Assembly: GCA_031295725.1 (NCBI GenBank)
Contig: JAUMNV010000147.1
Location: forward strand, 1 to 22,100
DNA length: 22,100 nucleotides
Reading direction: 5' to 3'
Source of the DNA: Collinsella sp.
GTDB taxonomy: Bacteria; Actinomycetota; Coriobacteriia; Coriobacteriales; Coriobacteriaceae
Under the pieces are notes generated by a model. It worked only from the letters and a program-made list of their open reading frames with translations. It was not told the DNA's origin and did not search any database. Position numbers and translations under genes: made by a program. This document shows positions 1-7,146 of the stretch, one piece after another (position 1 is the first letter of the stretch; each line of letters begins with the position of its first letter).

Positions 1-711
1 GACCGGCTCGGCGGCCCAGACGCGCAGCTTGTTGACGGTCTCGCCGGCATAGCCCACGACGGGGATGTCATAAGGGACGGCCAGGATATCCTGCGTGTCC
101 ACCGTGCGGTAGAACGTGCGGCCGTTCTCCTCAAAGCCCTCAACATGGCCACCAAACTTGATGGTCACGGCCTTGTCCTGACGACGGACCTCCCAGGGAT
201 AGCCATGGGTGAGCCACTCGTCGGTGGCCTCGACCTGGCTGCCGTTGACGATCTCCTGCTTAAAGAGGCCGTAGCGGTAGCGCATGCCGTTGCCGTAGCC
301 GGCAATGCCCTCGGCTGCCATGGAATCCAAGAAGCATGCGGCCAGACGGCCCAGGCCGCCGTTGCCCAGCGCCGGATCGGGCTCCTGGTTCTCGATGACG
401 GACAGGTTAAAGCCCATGTCGTCGAGCGCCTCGGCGACCATATCGCGCACGCCAAAGTTGAGCAGGTAGTTGTCGAGCAGGCGGCCGATCAAAAACTCGA
501 TCGAGAAGTAGTACACGCGCTTTTTGCCCTCGGCGGTGGCGCGGGCGTCACTCTTGGTGGCAACGGTGCGTGCCTTCTCGGCCACGAGCTTGGCCAGGGC
601 GTTAAAGCGGTCGAGGTCGCTGGCGGCCTCGACGCTCTTACCACTGATGCTCATGACGGCATCGCGATAGAGCTCGGTAAACTCCTGCTTGTTGTCGAAG
701 ATCTTATTCAT
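1..711 (-). CDS. glgP: Glycogen/maltodextrin phosphorylase, N-terminal part (cut by window edge)
   Basis: GT35 phosphorylase, which releases glucose-1-phosphate from the non-reducing ends of glycogen or maltodextrin in the cytoplasm, using pyridoxal phosphate. Only the first 237 residues are present and the frame is still open at base 1; family members usually have 750-850 residues. Visible family hallmarks are YYFSIEFLIGR (about residues 67-77) and EPDPALGNGGLGRLAACFLDS (about 110-130), then a YGLF segment near 147-150. The ATG at 711 is preceded on the minus strand by GGGGGAAAGGA four bases upstream, a good ribosome site. It lies 94 bases downstream of glgB on the same strand with no convincing terminator between (only a short GC hairpin around 766-780 without a T run), so glgB-glgP is probably one glycogen operon. 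Confidence 0.95.
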   Translation of the reverse strand, partial: MNKIFDNKQEFTELYRDAVMSISGKSVEAASDLDRFNALAKLVAEKARTVATKSDARATAEGKKRVYYFSIEFLIGRLLDNYLLNFGVRDMVAEALDDMGFNLSVIENQEPDPALGNGGLGRLAACFLDSMAAEGIAGYGNGMRYRYGLFKQEIVNGSQVEATDEWLTHGYPWEVRRQDKAVTIKFGGHVEGFEENGRTFYRTVDTQDILAVPYDIPVVGYAGETVNKLRVWAAEPV

Positions 712-805
712 ACGTTCCTTTCCCCCGGGGATGTTTCTCCCGGAACGGTTATGACTTGAATCCTACGCCCTGTCGGGGCGGGTAATTACAGCCGTAACGG
801 CTTTG

Positions 806-3070
806 TTACGCATCCTTGGCAGGAGCCTTAACAGCTGCTGCCTTAGCCTTGGGAGCAGCCTTTTTGGTGGCTGCCTTCTTGGCCGTGGTGGACTTGGCCG
901 TAGCCTTGGCAGCGGGCTTGGCAGCCTTCGCCTTAGCCGTCGCCTTCTTGGCAGTGGCCGCGGCCTTGGGCTTTACCGAGGACGCGCGCTTGCGCATCGC
1001 CTTCTTGGGCTTCTCGACCACGGGCGGCTTGTAACTGCTGGGACCGCGGCGCTTAAGTACCACACCTGCCAGACCGGGCACCTTCATCTCGATGGAGTCC
1101 ATCTGCCCGTTCCAGGGGTAGGGCTCGCTCGAGCAGGTGTAGGGTTCCTCGCCGGCGTATCCGCTGCCACCAAACTCGGGACGGTCGGAATCAAAGATGA
1201 CCTCCCAGTCACCCTCGCGCGGCACGCCCACGCGGAAGCTCTCGTAGCTCGCCGGGTCAAAGTTGATCAAGATCACCAGGTCGTCGTCGACGTCCTCGCC
1301 CTGACGCACAAAGCTCACGATGGACTGCTTGGAGTTATCCGCGTCGATCCAGGTAAAGCCGTCGTCGGTGTAGCCGCGCTCGTACAGGGCGGGCTCGGCG
1401 GTGTACAGGTGGTTGAGCGCCTTGATAAACGCCTGATGATGACGATGGGTCTCGTATTCCTCGGTCAGGAACCACTGGATGGACTCGTAGTAGCGCCACT
1501 CAATAAACTGGCCGATCTCGTTGCCCATAAAGTTGAGCTTGGCACCGGGATGCGTCATCTGGTAGAAAGCCAGCGTGCGCAGGCCGGCAAACTGGCGCCA
1601 CCAGTCGCCCGGCATGCGGCCGATGAGCGAGCACTTGCCGTGCACGACCTCGTCGTGGCTCAGCGGGCAAATAAAGTTCTCGGTAAAGGCATACATGATG
1701 GAGAACGTGAGCAGCCCGTGGTTGCCGGGGCGCCACGGAAAATCGGTCTGCATGTAGTGCAGGGTATCGTTCATCCAGCCCATGTCCCACTTGTAATGGA
1801 AGCCCAGGCCGCCGTCCTGCGGCGGGTAGGTCACGAGCGGCCACGCGGTGGACTCCTCGGCCATCATCATCACGTCGGGGAAGTGAGCCTCAACGGCGCA
1901 GTTGACCTGGCGAATGAACGCGCTGGCGTCCAGGTCCTCCTCGGTACCGTACTTGTTGAACTTCTTTTGACCCGGATCGTCGATGCCAAAGTTGAGGTAC
2001 AGCATACTGGACACGCCGTCCATGCGAATGCCGTCAACGTGGAAGTTCTCGAGCCAGTACAGCACGTTGGAGACCAGGAAGGAGCGGACCTCGCCGCGAG
2101 CGAAGTCAAACTTGTGCGTGCCCCAGTTGGGGTGAATCTCGTGCTCAAACAGCATGTGACCGTTAAAGGTGGCAAGGCCGTGGGAGTCGGCGCAAAAACC
2201 GCCGGGCACCCAGTCCATAATCACGCCGATACCCGCCTCGTGGCACGCATCGATAAAGTGCATGAGCTGCTGCGGGTTGCCGTAGCGCGATGTGGCGGCA
2301 TAGTAGCCGGTCGTCTGGTAGCCCCAGGAGCCGTCGAAGGGATGCTCCATGAGCGGCATGACCTCGATATGCGTATAGCCCATGTCGCGCACGTAGTCCA
2401 CGAGCTCCACCGACAGGTCGTCGTAGGTGTAAAACTCGCCGCGCTGCGCGGGGAAGGGGTCCATGGGACCGGGGTAGTTGCCGTACTCGTCGGGCTCGCC
2501 CTGCGGCGCGTCACCGTGCCGCTTCCACGAGCCAATATGTACCTCGTAGATGTTAAGCGGCTGCGACATGTGGTTGTGGCCGGCGCGGCACTTGAGCCAC
2601 GCGGCGTCGTTCCACTTGTAGCCATCGAGGGTCCACAGCACGCTTGCGGTACCCGGAGGGCACTCGGCCTTAAAGGCATACGGATCGGCCTTGTAGAGCT
2701 TTTCGCCCTCGTTGGTCTCAATGAGGTATTTATAGAGCTGGCCCTGCTTGGCGCCAGGAATAAAGCCTTCCCAAATAGAGCTCGTATGCACGGGCACCAG
2801 CGGGTTGGCTTGTTCATCCCAATTGTTGAATTCACCGATAACGTGGACGCTCTTAACGTCGGGCGCCCAAACGCAAAAACGCCAGCCGCGCGTGCGCTGC
2901 TGCGTGTCGGGATGTGCGCCCATCTTTTCCCAGCTGCGCTCCCACGTACCAATGCCAAACAGATAGACATCGTCTTTGGTGAGCTCCGGTGCGTGCGGGG
3001 CGGCTTTACGGGCAGCGGGCTTTTTGGTTGCTGGCTTTAGCTTTGTATCGCTCACGTTTGATCCCATCAT
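806..3070 (-). CDS. glgB: 1,4-alpha-glucan (glycogen) branching enzyme with basic Ala/Lys-rich tail
   Basis: GH13 enzyme that cuts alpha-1,4 chains and rejoins them as alpha-1,6 branches. Counting from the ATG at 3070 it has 754 residues: a Lys/Ala-rich start (8-25), a CBM48-like domain (about 60-155) and a GH13 barrel (about 170-560). The catalytic set is intact: nucleophile D351 (GIRMDGVSSMLY), acid/base E405 (MMMAEEST) and D473 (LSHDEVVHGK). The usual region-I motif DWVPGHF reads DWVPGGF at 286-292, so the normally conserved His is Gly. From about residue 686 to the end runs a tail of AK/AAK/TAKK repeats resembling histone-H1-like bacterial tails. The start is uncertain: GTG at 3055 (following GGGA) and the ATGs at 3070 and 3067 are all possible. 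The open frame runs back to 3190, but its first 40 codons do not look like protein. Confidence 0.95.
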   Translation of the reverse strand: MMGSNVSDTKLKPATKKPAARKAAPHAPELTKDDVYLFGIGTWERSWEKMGAHPDTQQRTRGWRFCVWAPDVKSVHVIGEFNNWDEQANPLVPVHTSSIWEGFIPGAKQGQLYKYLIETNEGEKLYKADPYAFKAECPPGTASVLWTLDGYKWNDAAWLKCRAGHNHMSQPLNIYEVHIGSWKRHGDAPQGEPDEYGNYPGPMDPFPAQRGEFYTYDDLSVELVDYVRDMGYTHIEVMPLMEHPFDGSWGYQTTGYYAATSRYGNPQQLMHFIDACHEAGIGVIMDWVPGGFCADSHGLATFNGHMLFEHEIHPNWGTHKFDFARGEVRSFLVSNVLYWLENFHVDGIRMDGVSSMLYLNFGIDDPGQKKFNKYGTEEDLDASAFIRQVNCAVEAHFPDVMMMAEESTAWPLVTYPPQDGGLGFHYKWDMGWMNDTLHYMQTDFPWRPGNHGLLTFSIMYAFTENFICPLSHDEVVHGKCSLIGRMPGDWWRQFAGLRTLAFYQMTHPGAKLNFMGNEIGQFIEWRYYESIQWFLTEEYETHRHHQAFIKALNHLYTAEPALYERGYTDDGFTWIDADNSKQSIVSFVRQGEDVDDDLVILINFDPASYESFRVGVPREGDWEVIFDSDRPEFGGSGYAGEEPYTCSSEPYPWNGQMDSIEMKVPGLAGVVLKRRGPSSYKPPVVEKPKKAMRKRASSVKPKAAATAKKATAKAKAAKPAAKATAKSTTAKKAATKKAAPKAKAAAVKAPAKDA

Positions 3071-3155
3071 GACGCGGCAGCGTATTGCCTTGGTGACTAG
3101 ATGCGAAAGGTCCAAGGCTGCACGAATCGAAGGGACGGCAAAGTTTCTGTGATTC

Positions 3156-3181
3156 GTTCCACCTCGCGTGCTCGGTGGAAC
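3156..3181. repeat. Inverted repeat in the glgB upstream region
   Basis: GTTCCACC (3156-3163) and GGTGGAAC (3174-3181) are perfect 8-base arms around 10 bases. It lies about 86-111 bases upstream of the likely glgB start, so it may be an operator or a leader hairpin. No T run follows on either strand, so it does not look like a terminator. Confidence 0.5.
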
Positions 3182-3267
3182 TTTCGGCAAAAACTACGAT
3201 AACACCTCTACGTTAGTTTTATGAACGAAAGCGGATTTGCGGGTGCGTTTAATCGGTAAGCGACATG

Positions 3268-3379
3268 TTTATACCACTGACAGAATTGCCGTGGTAAAAC
3301 TCTTGACAGTTTTACCAATTTGGGTTTCAAAATTGTTTGGCTGACGTTTGGTAAAACGTTTTTAGCAGGATGTTTACCA
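3268..3379. promoter_or_regulatory. Array of TGGTAAAAC / GTTTTACCA operator-like boxes
   Basis: Five related boxes stand in the divergent region: GTTTATACCA (3268-3277), TGGTAAAAC (3292-3300), GTTTTACCA (3309-3317), TGGTAAAAC (3349-3357) and GTTTACCA (3372-3379). The second and third form a perfect 9-base inverted repeat, 17 bases centre to centre, which encloses TTGACA. The fourth and fifth form a looser, imperfect pair just before the HAD start. This is the geometry of a dimeric repressor covering a promoter, and it could serve both directions. I do not recognise the regulator. Confidence 0.65.
3303..3333 (+). promoter_or_regulatory. Probable promoter for the HAD-thiN pair
   Basis: A consensus -35 TTGACA occupies 3303-3308, in the centre of the TGGTAAAAC inverted repeat. 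The -10 is weak: TTCAAA at 3326-3331 (17-base spacer) or CAAAAT at 3328-3333 (19-base spacer). Overlap of the operator with the -35 suggests repression by steric blocking. Confidence 0.5.
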
Positions 3380-3401
3380 TTTGATATCGAAAGGTTCGTT
3401 T

Positions 3402-4091
3402 ATGTCCCATACCGCCGCTCCCAAGGTTGCTTTTATTTTCGATTGCGACGGCACGCTGGTTAATAGCACCCCCGTATGGGGCTACGCCCAGCCCGAATTA
3501 TTGCACCGACACGGAGTTGACGTGACGGTCGACGATTTTGCCCAGTTTGAGCATCTTTCACTCGAGGACGAATGCCAGGCCTACCACGACACGTGGGGCA
3601 TTGGCGCAAATGGTGAGGAGCTGTATCGCGAGCTGAGCAATATTCTGATTGATGGGTACTCCAAGGTGCCGCCGCGCGAGGGACTCCTGCAATTATTGGA
3701 GCAGGCGAAGGCGGCGGGCATTGCCATGTGCGTAGCTACGTCCACGCCGGCCGAGCTAGTTACGTCTGCGCTCACAGGTGCGGGGCTCGACGCTTACATG
3801 GAGTTTGTTACCACGACGGGTGAGGCAGGACGCTCCAAGCAGTTCCCGGATGTGTATGAACTTGCGCTGCGCCGCCTGGAGGAGCGCCACGGGTGCAAGT
3901 TTGAGCGCGTGTGGGTGTTTGAGGACGCGGTCTTTGGCCTTAAGAGCTCTGGCACCGCCGGCTTTAAGCGCGTGGGTATTTATGACCCGCACGGCCGCAT
4001 GAAGCGCGACGACGTGCGCGCCAACTGCGATATCTTTATCGACAGCTACGAGGAGCTGGATCTGGCCCGCGTGCTTTCGTTTGAGGGATAG
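3402..4091 (+). CDS. HAD-superfamily phosphatase (phosphoglycolate phosphatase / beta-phosphoglucomutase-like)
   Basis: Cytoplasmic haloacid-dehalogenase-type hydrolase of 229 residues. Motif I FIFDCDGTLVNS gives nucleophile D14 and D16. A helical cap follows, then motif II (CVATSTPAEL, about 113-122), a Lys-containing RSKQFPDVY segment (about 143-151) and the acidic motif VWVFEDAVFGLKS (about 167-179). The order and size fit subfamily I with a small alpha cap, as in phosphoglycolate phosphatases and beta-phosphoglucomutases. The substrate cannot be read from sequence. ATG 3402 was chosen over the in-frame TTG at 3381 because GAAAGG lies seven bases upstream and the Rossmann strand starts shortly after. 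It is followed nine bases later by the thiN-like gene, so the two are probably co-transcribed. The promoter region carries the operator array. Confidence 0.88.
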   Translation: MSHTAAPKVAFIFDCDGTLVNSTPVWGYAQPELLHRHGVDVTVDDFAQFEHLSLEDECQAYHDTWGIGANGEELYRELSNILIDGYSKVPPREGLLQLLEQAKAAGIAMCVATSTPAELVTSALTGAGLDAYMEFVTTTGEAGRSKQFPDVYELALRRLEERHGCKFERVWVFEDAVFGLKSSGTAGFKRVGIYDPHGRMKRDDVRANCDIFIDSYEELDLARVLSFEG

Positions 4092-4100
4092 GCGAGGGCT

Positions 4101-4742
4101 GTGGCTTGCAAGGTATTAGTGGTCTGCGGCTCGCCCGCGGTGGCGAGCGCGGATCTGTTGCGTAGGCTAGCAGGGGAGTGCGACTACGTTGTCGCCGTGG
4201 ACCGCGGACTCGATGCGCTGCTGGGTGCGGGGCTGGGCTGCGACGTGTATGTGGGGGATGCCGACACGGTGAGCGACGCGGGTCGCGCGTTGGTCGATGC
4301 CGCCACCGACTTTGAAGTTGAGCGCCACGACCCGTACAAAGACTATACCGATCTGGCGCTGGCGCTCGATTCCGTCCGCCGTCGCTGGCCGGGTGCCGAA
4401 GTGGTTGCGACCTGCGCCACCGGCGGCCGTCCGGATATGGCTCTTTCTGTGTTAGGGCTACTGGCGGGCTATGCGGATGTCCCCGTCTGGATCGAAGAAG
4501 ACGAAGTGACGGCCAGAATCCTGCGTCAGAACGAGACCTGGACCATTGAGGGCGCCGAGGGCAAAACCTTCTCCATCATCGCCATAGCCCCCAACACCGA
4601 GGTGAGTGAGCACGGCCTAGAGTGGGAACTAGATCACAGCCCCCTGGGCCTGCTAGTCGACACGGGCATTAGCAACGTCGTCAGGTCAACAGCCACGATC
4701 CAAGTCCACACCGGCACCGCCATCGCTTACCTCTACAAGTAA
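4101..4742 (+). CDS. thiN: Thiamine pyrophosphokinase-like protein
   Basis: 213 residues, the usual size for thiamine pyrophosphokinase, which transfers pyrophosphate from ATP to thiamine to give thiamine pyrophosphate. Family motifs are in order: VVCGSP (7-12), AVDRGLDALL (32-41), GDADT (52-56; the family usually has GDFDS), KDYTDLALAL (80-89), which matches the KDxTD substrate/Mg site, and GGRPDMALSVLGLL (108-121), which stands for the usual GGRxDH. The C-terminal half looks like the beta-sandwich domain. The start is GTG 4101 behind GGCGAGGG. Both acidic motifs keep their Asp residues, so it may be active, but the changed GDFDS and lost His leave some doubt about the substrate. A strong terminator follows 36 bases after the stop. 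Confidence 0.85.
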   Translation: MACKVLVVCGSPAVASADLLRRLAGECDYVVAVDRGLDALLGAGLGCDVYVGDADTVSDAGRALVDAATDFEVERHDPYKDYTDLALALDSVRRRWPGAEVVATCATGGRPDMALSVLGLLAGYADVPVWIEEDEVTARILRQNETWTIEGAEGKTFSIIAIAPNTEVSEHGLEWELDHSPLGLLVDTGISNVVRSTATIQVHTGTAIAYLYK

Positions 4743-4778
4743 GGTCTATCGCATCAGGGTTTTATCGGGACGGCGGAT

Positions 4779-4809
4779 AAAAATAATCGCTCGCAGAGTG
4801 ATTATTTTT
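4779..4809. terminator. Bidirectional intrinsic terminator after thiN
   Basis: Arms AAAAATAATCGCTC (4779-4792) and GAGTGATTATTTTT (4796-4809) pair over 14 positions with one G-T wobble around a GCA loop. The A run on one side and T run on the other make it usable on both strands. It separates thiN from the tRNA gene. Confidence 0.85.
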
Positions 4810-4859
4810 GCCACGTCCCAGGAAAACCCGTAAGTAAGAGATTCAACCCAAAAAAGTCC

Positions 4860-4888
4860 TTGCATCAAAGAAAGTCTTCCCCTATAGT
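4860..4888 (+). promoter_or_regulatory. Promoter of tRNA-Ala
   Basis: -35 TTGCAT (4860-4865) and -10 TATAGT (4883-4888) are separated by 17 bases. The -10 ends 13 bases before the mature tRNA 5' end, so transcription would start at about 4895. Confidence 0.8.
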
Positions 4889-4901
4889 ATCTCCTCGTCA
4901 C

Positions 4902-4977
4902 GGGGGCGTAGCTCAGCTGGGAGAGCGCTTGACTGGCAGTCAAGAGGTCAGGGGTTCGATCCCCCTCGTCTCCACCA
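4902..4977 (+). tRNA. tRNA-Ala(GGC), CCA encoded
   Basis: A complete 76-base cloverleaf. The acceptor stem GGGGGCG/CGTCTCC includes the G3:U70 wobble that marks alanine tRNAs. There is a D arm (GCTCAGCTGGGAGAGC), an anticodon stem CTTGA/TCAAG with loop CTGGCAG (anticodon GGC), a T arm AGGGG-TTCGATC-CCCCT type, discriminator A and a genomically encoded CCA (4975-4977). It has its own promoter and terminator and separates the housekeeping block from the polysaccharide locus. Confidence 0.97.
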
Positions 4978-4987
4978 TCGTGATTGC

Positions 4988-5017
4988 AAGGCTTTCGGGA
5001 TTCCGAAGGCCTTTTTT
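4988..5017 (+). terminator. Intrinsic terminator of tRNA-Ala
   Basis: AAGGCTTTCGG (4988-4998) pairs with CCGAAGGCCTT (5003-5013) with one G-T wobble around GATT, followed by a T run to 5017. Confidence 0.9.
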
Positions 5018-5265
5018 CATGCCAAAACACCACGCGCCACAAACCCCACCTACGCCAACAAAAAGTTGCACAATTTATTTCCCATGTCTGTACATAGTTT
5101 GTTAGCCAAACGCGATTATCAGTGTAGATCGCCGTTCCATATGGGCTTCAGGAACGCGCCTAATCACCGTTAGCATCCCATTAACCTGCATTAACGTGAA
5201 CAACATCCCAAAATAACTCCCTTAAGCACGCTAAATGAACGATATGTTGTCCAACGCAGCCCAAA

Positions 5266-5294
5266 TCAGTTTCACTAACAGCTTGTGCTAGGAT
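5266..5294 (+). promoter_or_regulatory. Probable promoter of the polysaccharide operon
   Basis: An extended -10 TGCTAGGAT (TG at 5286-5287, TAGGAT at 5289-5294) has a weak -35 candidate TCAGTT (5266-5271) 17 bases upstream. Transcription would start near 5301 and give a structured leader before the first gene. Confidence 0.5.
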
Positions 5295-5413
5295 ACCTAA
5301 CGTTACATGAGTTCAACTGTGCTCACGGCTTCAGTAAGCCACAAAGCGCAGGGTCGATCAGCATCCAGCCGTAACGGCGGTGCCAGAAACACCACGAGCT
5401 CCAATAAAGAAGT

Positions 5414-5474
5414 CATGCGACTTTAGTTATTTGCATCGACGTAATTCGTAGATGTAAATAACTAAAGTCGCATG
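5414..5474 (+). repeat. Long hairpin in the operon leader (24-bp arms)
   Basis: The arms 5414-5437 and 5451-5474 match over 24 positions with a single G/A difference (a G-U pair in RNA) around a 13-base loop. The 3' side has no T run (GCATGCTCAAACG), so it is not an ordinary terminator. Its place in the leader of a gene for a LoaP/UpxY-type antiterminator makes it a candidate for the RNA structure that recruits this protein; LoaP is known to bind leader RNA hairpins. Confidence 0.8.
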
Positions 5475-5493
5475 CTCAAACGTAACAGTTCTG

Positions 5494-5569
5494 CAGCTGT
5501 TTGCGTGCGGTCCAGTTTTGTTCCCGCTTGACTGGTTCGCACGCAGCCAGCTGGAGACGCGGTCTTTTT
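5494..5569 (+). promoter_or_regulatory. Second structured leader element, possible weak terminator/attenuator
   Basis: GCGTGCG (5503-5509) pairs with CGCACGC (5538-5544) and CCAGT with ACTGG (5531-5535) inside it; outside, CAGCTG (5494-5499) can pair with CAGCTG (5548-5553). Directly downstream, AGAC-GCG-GTCT is followed by a T run (5565-5569). The last hairpin is short (4 bp), so termination here is only a possibility. It is the sort of site that an operon antiterminator would have to overcome. Confidence 0.4.
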
Positions 5570-5751
5570 GCGATACACGGCCGCATCTCTAGCAACTGCG
5601 CTTATACATACCGTTCACGGTGGGGCAGAGCCACGTGCTTGTCTAACTGGGCTCAGGGTTTGAATATGGAGCGCCTTCGCGCAAAAGCGCCCTGGCGAAG
5701 CCATACCCAAATCCCGTGAGCCACATGTAAGACAGCAAGGGGGTGGTGCTC

Positions 5752-6297
5752 GTGTGGTATGTGATCCAAGTCATTAACGGTCGCGAAGATGTAATGCGCG
5801 AGCGCATCGAGCGTATGGTGCCTACGAGCGCCATGCAGGAGCTCTTTTATCCTCAATTTCAAACCGAAATTAAAGTACACGGCGAATGGGTCAATACGAC
5901 TAAACCGCTCTTTCCCGGTTATCTTATCTGCGATACGGCAGATCCTCGAACCGTGCAACAGTATCTGCTACGTATGGACGACTTTGCCCGGGTGCTTTCC
6001 CAGGACGGTCAGTTTGTGCCGCTGGCAAAAGAAGAGGTTCAGCTTATTGGCGGCTTTACGCATAGGGGAGACCGCGTAGTGCCCATGAGCGAGGCCCTAA
6101 AAGACGGTAACCAGGTCATAGTGACGGCAGGTCCACTGTTGGGCCACGAAGGCCTTATCAAAACCATTAACAGACGCAAGAGCACTGCTTATTTGGAGCT
6201 CGACCTGTGCGGTCGACGCGTAACCACCCGCGTTGGCCTTGCGGTGCTTTCAAAAGAGCAGCGCGTTATGCGCAATCACGGAAGAGCGATCGCCTAG
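5752..6297 (+). CDS. NusG-paralogue transcription antiterminator (LoaP/UpxY/RfaH type)
   Basis: 181 residues. The NGN domain begins MWYVIQVINGRED, contains LFYPQFQTEIKVHGEW and KPLFPGYLICD (about 51-61), and is followed by a KOW-type motif (NQVIVTAGPLLGHEGLIKTINRRKSTAYLEL, about 117-147). This is the layout of specialised NusG paralogues that travel with RNA polymerase and prevent termination in long surface-polysaccharide or antibiotic operons. It is the first gene of the locus, as usual for LoaP and UpxY. GTG 5752 was preferred over GTGs at 5743 and 5746 because AAGGGGG (5737-5743) sits eight bases upstream and the family starts at M-W-Y. The leader upstream is highly structured. LoaP is the nearest named group for actinobacteria/firmicutes, but I cannot separate it from UpxY by eye. 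Confidence 0.88.
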   Translation: MWYVIQVINGREDVMRERIERMVPTSAMQELFYPQFQTEIKVHGEWVNTTKPLFPGYLICDTADPRTVQQYLLRMDDFARVLSQDGQFVPLAKEEVQLIGGFTHRGDRVVPMSEALKDGNQVIVTAGPLLGHEGLIKTINRRKSTAYLELDLCGRRVTTRVGLAVLSKEQRVMRNHGRAIA

Positions 6298-6362
6298 CTG
6301 CAAGCTCGCAAGCGGACGACCGAAGGCAAAAAGTATCGGGGGTGGGGCTCTTGGATCCTACG

Positions 6363-7145
6363 ATGATGACCATGGCACAGGGCGCGCGGGAGACGCGCAC
6401 GGCCGCCACGGCGAATTCCGTCACTGCCGCAGCCGGTGCTGCGGGGGATTACCTTACAAACGAAGAAGCGTACAAGATGCTGCGCGGTGCCAACTCCGGC
6501 GTGAAGCCCGAGCTTGGGCACAGGCTCTACCGCGTTGTTAAGCGTACGGTGGACATTGTCGCCGCCGGCGGAGCCCTGGTGTTGCTCTTTATTCCCGGGG
6601 TAATTCTGAGCGTGGTCATTTGCATAAAGAGCCCGGGCGCCAGCCCCCTATATTCACAGTGGCGCGTGGGCCGCGTGCGCAAAGACGGCACGTTCTACCT
6701 GTTTAAGATCTACAAGTTCCGCAGCATGGTTCCCAACGCAGACCAAATGCTCAAGGACTTGCAGGCCCAAAACGAGGCCACTGGCCCCATGTTTAAAATG
6801 AAGCACGACCCGCGCATTATTCCCGGTGTGGGTAACTTCATTCGCAAGCATAGCATCGACGAGCTGCCCCAGCTCATCAACGTGTTCTTGGGCCAAATGA
6901 ACCTCATTGGCCCGCGCCCCGGCCTGCCGCGCGAGGTTGCCCTGTACAGCGAGCACGACATGAAGCGCCTGGCGGTAAAACCCGGCTGCAGCGGTCCTTG
7001 GCAGGTAATGGGCCGCAGCCACCTGGGCTTCAACGAAATGGTTGAGCTGGATCTTCACTATATAGAGAATCGCAGCCTGCGCCAGGACCTGCGGTTGATA
7101 TTCGGCACGCTGAAGACGATGTTCTCTGGGGAAGGTGCCGTGTAG
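6363..7145 (+). CDS. Initiating phosphoglycosyl transferase (bacterial sugar transferase family)
   Basis: Membrane enzyme that moves a sugar-1-phosphate from a UDP-sugar to undecaprenyl phosphate and so begins the repeat unit. About 260 residues: a polar Ala/Thr-rich N-terminus, one hydrophobic re-entrant/membrane helix (VDIVAAGGALVLLFIPGVIL), then the cytosolic catalytic module. Motifs: WRVGRVRKDGTFYLFKIYKFRSM, the DE catalytic pair in HSIDELPQL, and NVFLGQMNLIGPRPGLPRE. It corresponds to the catalytic module of WbaP/CpsE-type monotopic transferases without their extra N-terminal membrane domain. The start is not certain: ATG 6363 is chosen, TTG 6351 right after GGGTGGGG is an alternative, and the open frame runs back to 6207 but overlaps the antiterminator gene. 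The next gene begins one base after its stop. Confidence 0.9.
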   Translation: MMTMAQGARETRTAATANSVTAAAGAAGDYLTNEEAYKMLRGANSGVKPELGHRLYRVVKRTVDIVAAGGALVLLFIPGVILSVVICIKSPGASPLYSQWRVGRVRKDGTFYLFKIYKFRSMVPNADQMLKDLQAQNEATGPMFKMKHDPRIIPGVGNFIRKHSIDELPQLINVFLGQMNLIGPRPGLPREVALYSEHDMKRLAVKPGCSGPWQVMGRSHLGFNEMVELDLHYIENRSLRQDLRLIFGTLKTMFSGEGAV

Positions 7146-7146
7146 C

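Larger units (their letters stand above)
5018..5751 (+). other. Long non-coding leader / promoter region of the polysaccharide operon
   Basis: No convincing gene is found in these 734 bases; the short open frames lack ribosome sites and protein-like composition. The first 250 bases are AT-richer and hold only weak promoter-like words, such as TTGCAC at 5066-5071. From about 5289 on, the region has a likely promoter and then a series of strong hairpins (5414-5474, 5494-5553, and a weaker AAAA-loop one at 5679-5690), which implies a structured 5' leader of about 450 bases ahead of the antiterminator gene. Confidence 0.6.

Noticed and set aside
803..3040. Long plus-strand open frame (745 codons) opposite glgB
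   Set aside because: It is the antisense shadow of a GC-rich gene. The minus strand encodes all GlgB motifs; the plus frame has low-complexity, non-protein-like composition and no ribosome site.
4902..5017. tRNA-Ala as attachment site of an integrated island
   Set aside because: The polysaccharide locus starts beyond the tRNA, but no second copy of the tRNA 3' end, no integrase and no mobility gene are in the window.
4746..5042. Minus-strand ORF with GDRTPDLLTASQALSQLSYAP and plus ORF at 4860-5105
   Set aside because: Both are translations of the tRNA-Ala gene, a well-known annotation artefact.
5376..5381. GGCGGT in the leader as an ops/JUMPstart element
   Set aside because: Only the first six bases match the ops core; the following bases (GCCAG) differ, so it is probably chance.
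5414..5474. Leader inverted repeat as an invertible promoter (phase-variable inverton)
   Set aside because: The arms enclose only 13 bases, too little for a promoter, and no invertase gene is nearby. A hairpin is the simpler reading.
5643..5958. Minus-strand ORFs across the start of the antiterminator gene
   Set aside because: They overlap the conserved NGN-domain coding sequence and have no ribosome site.
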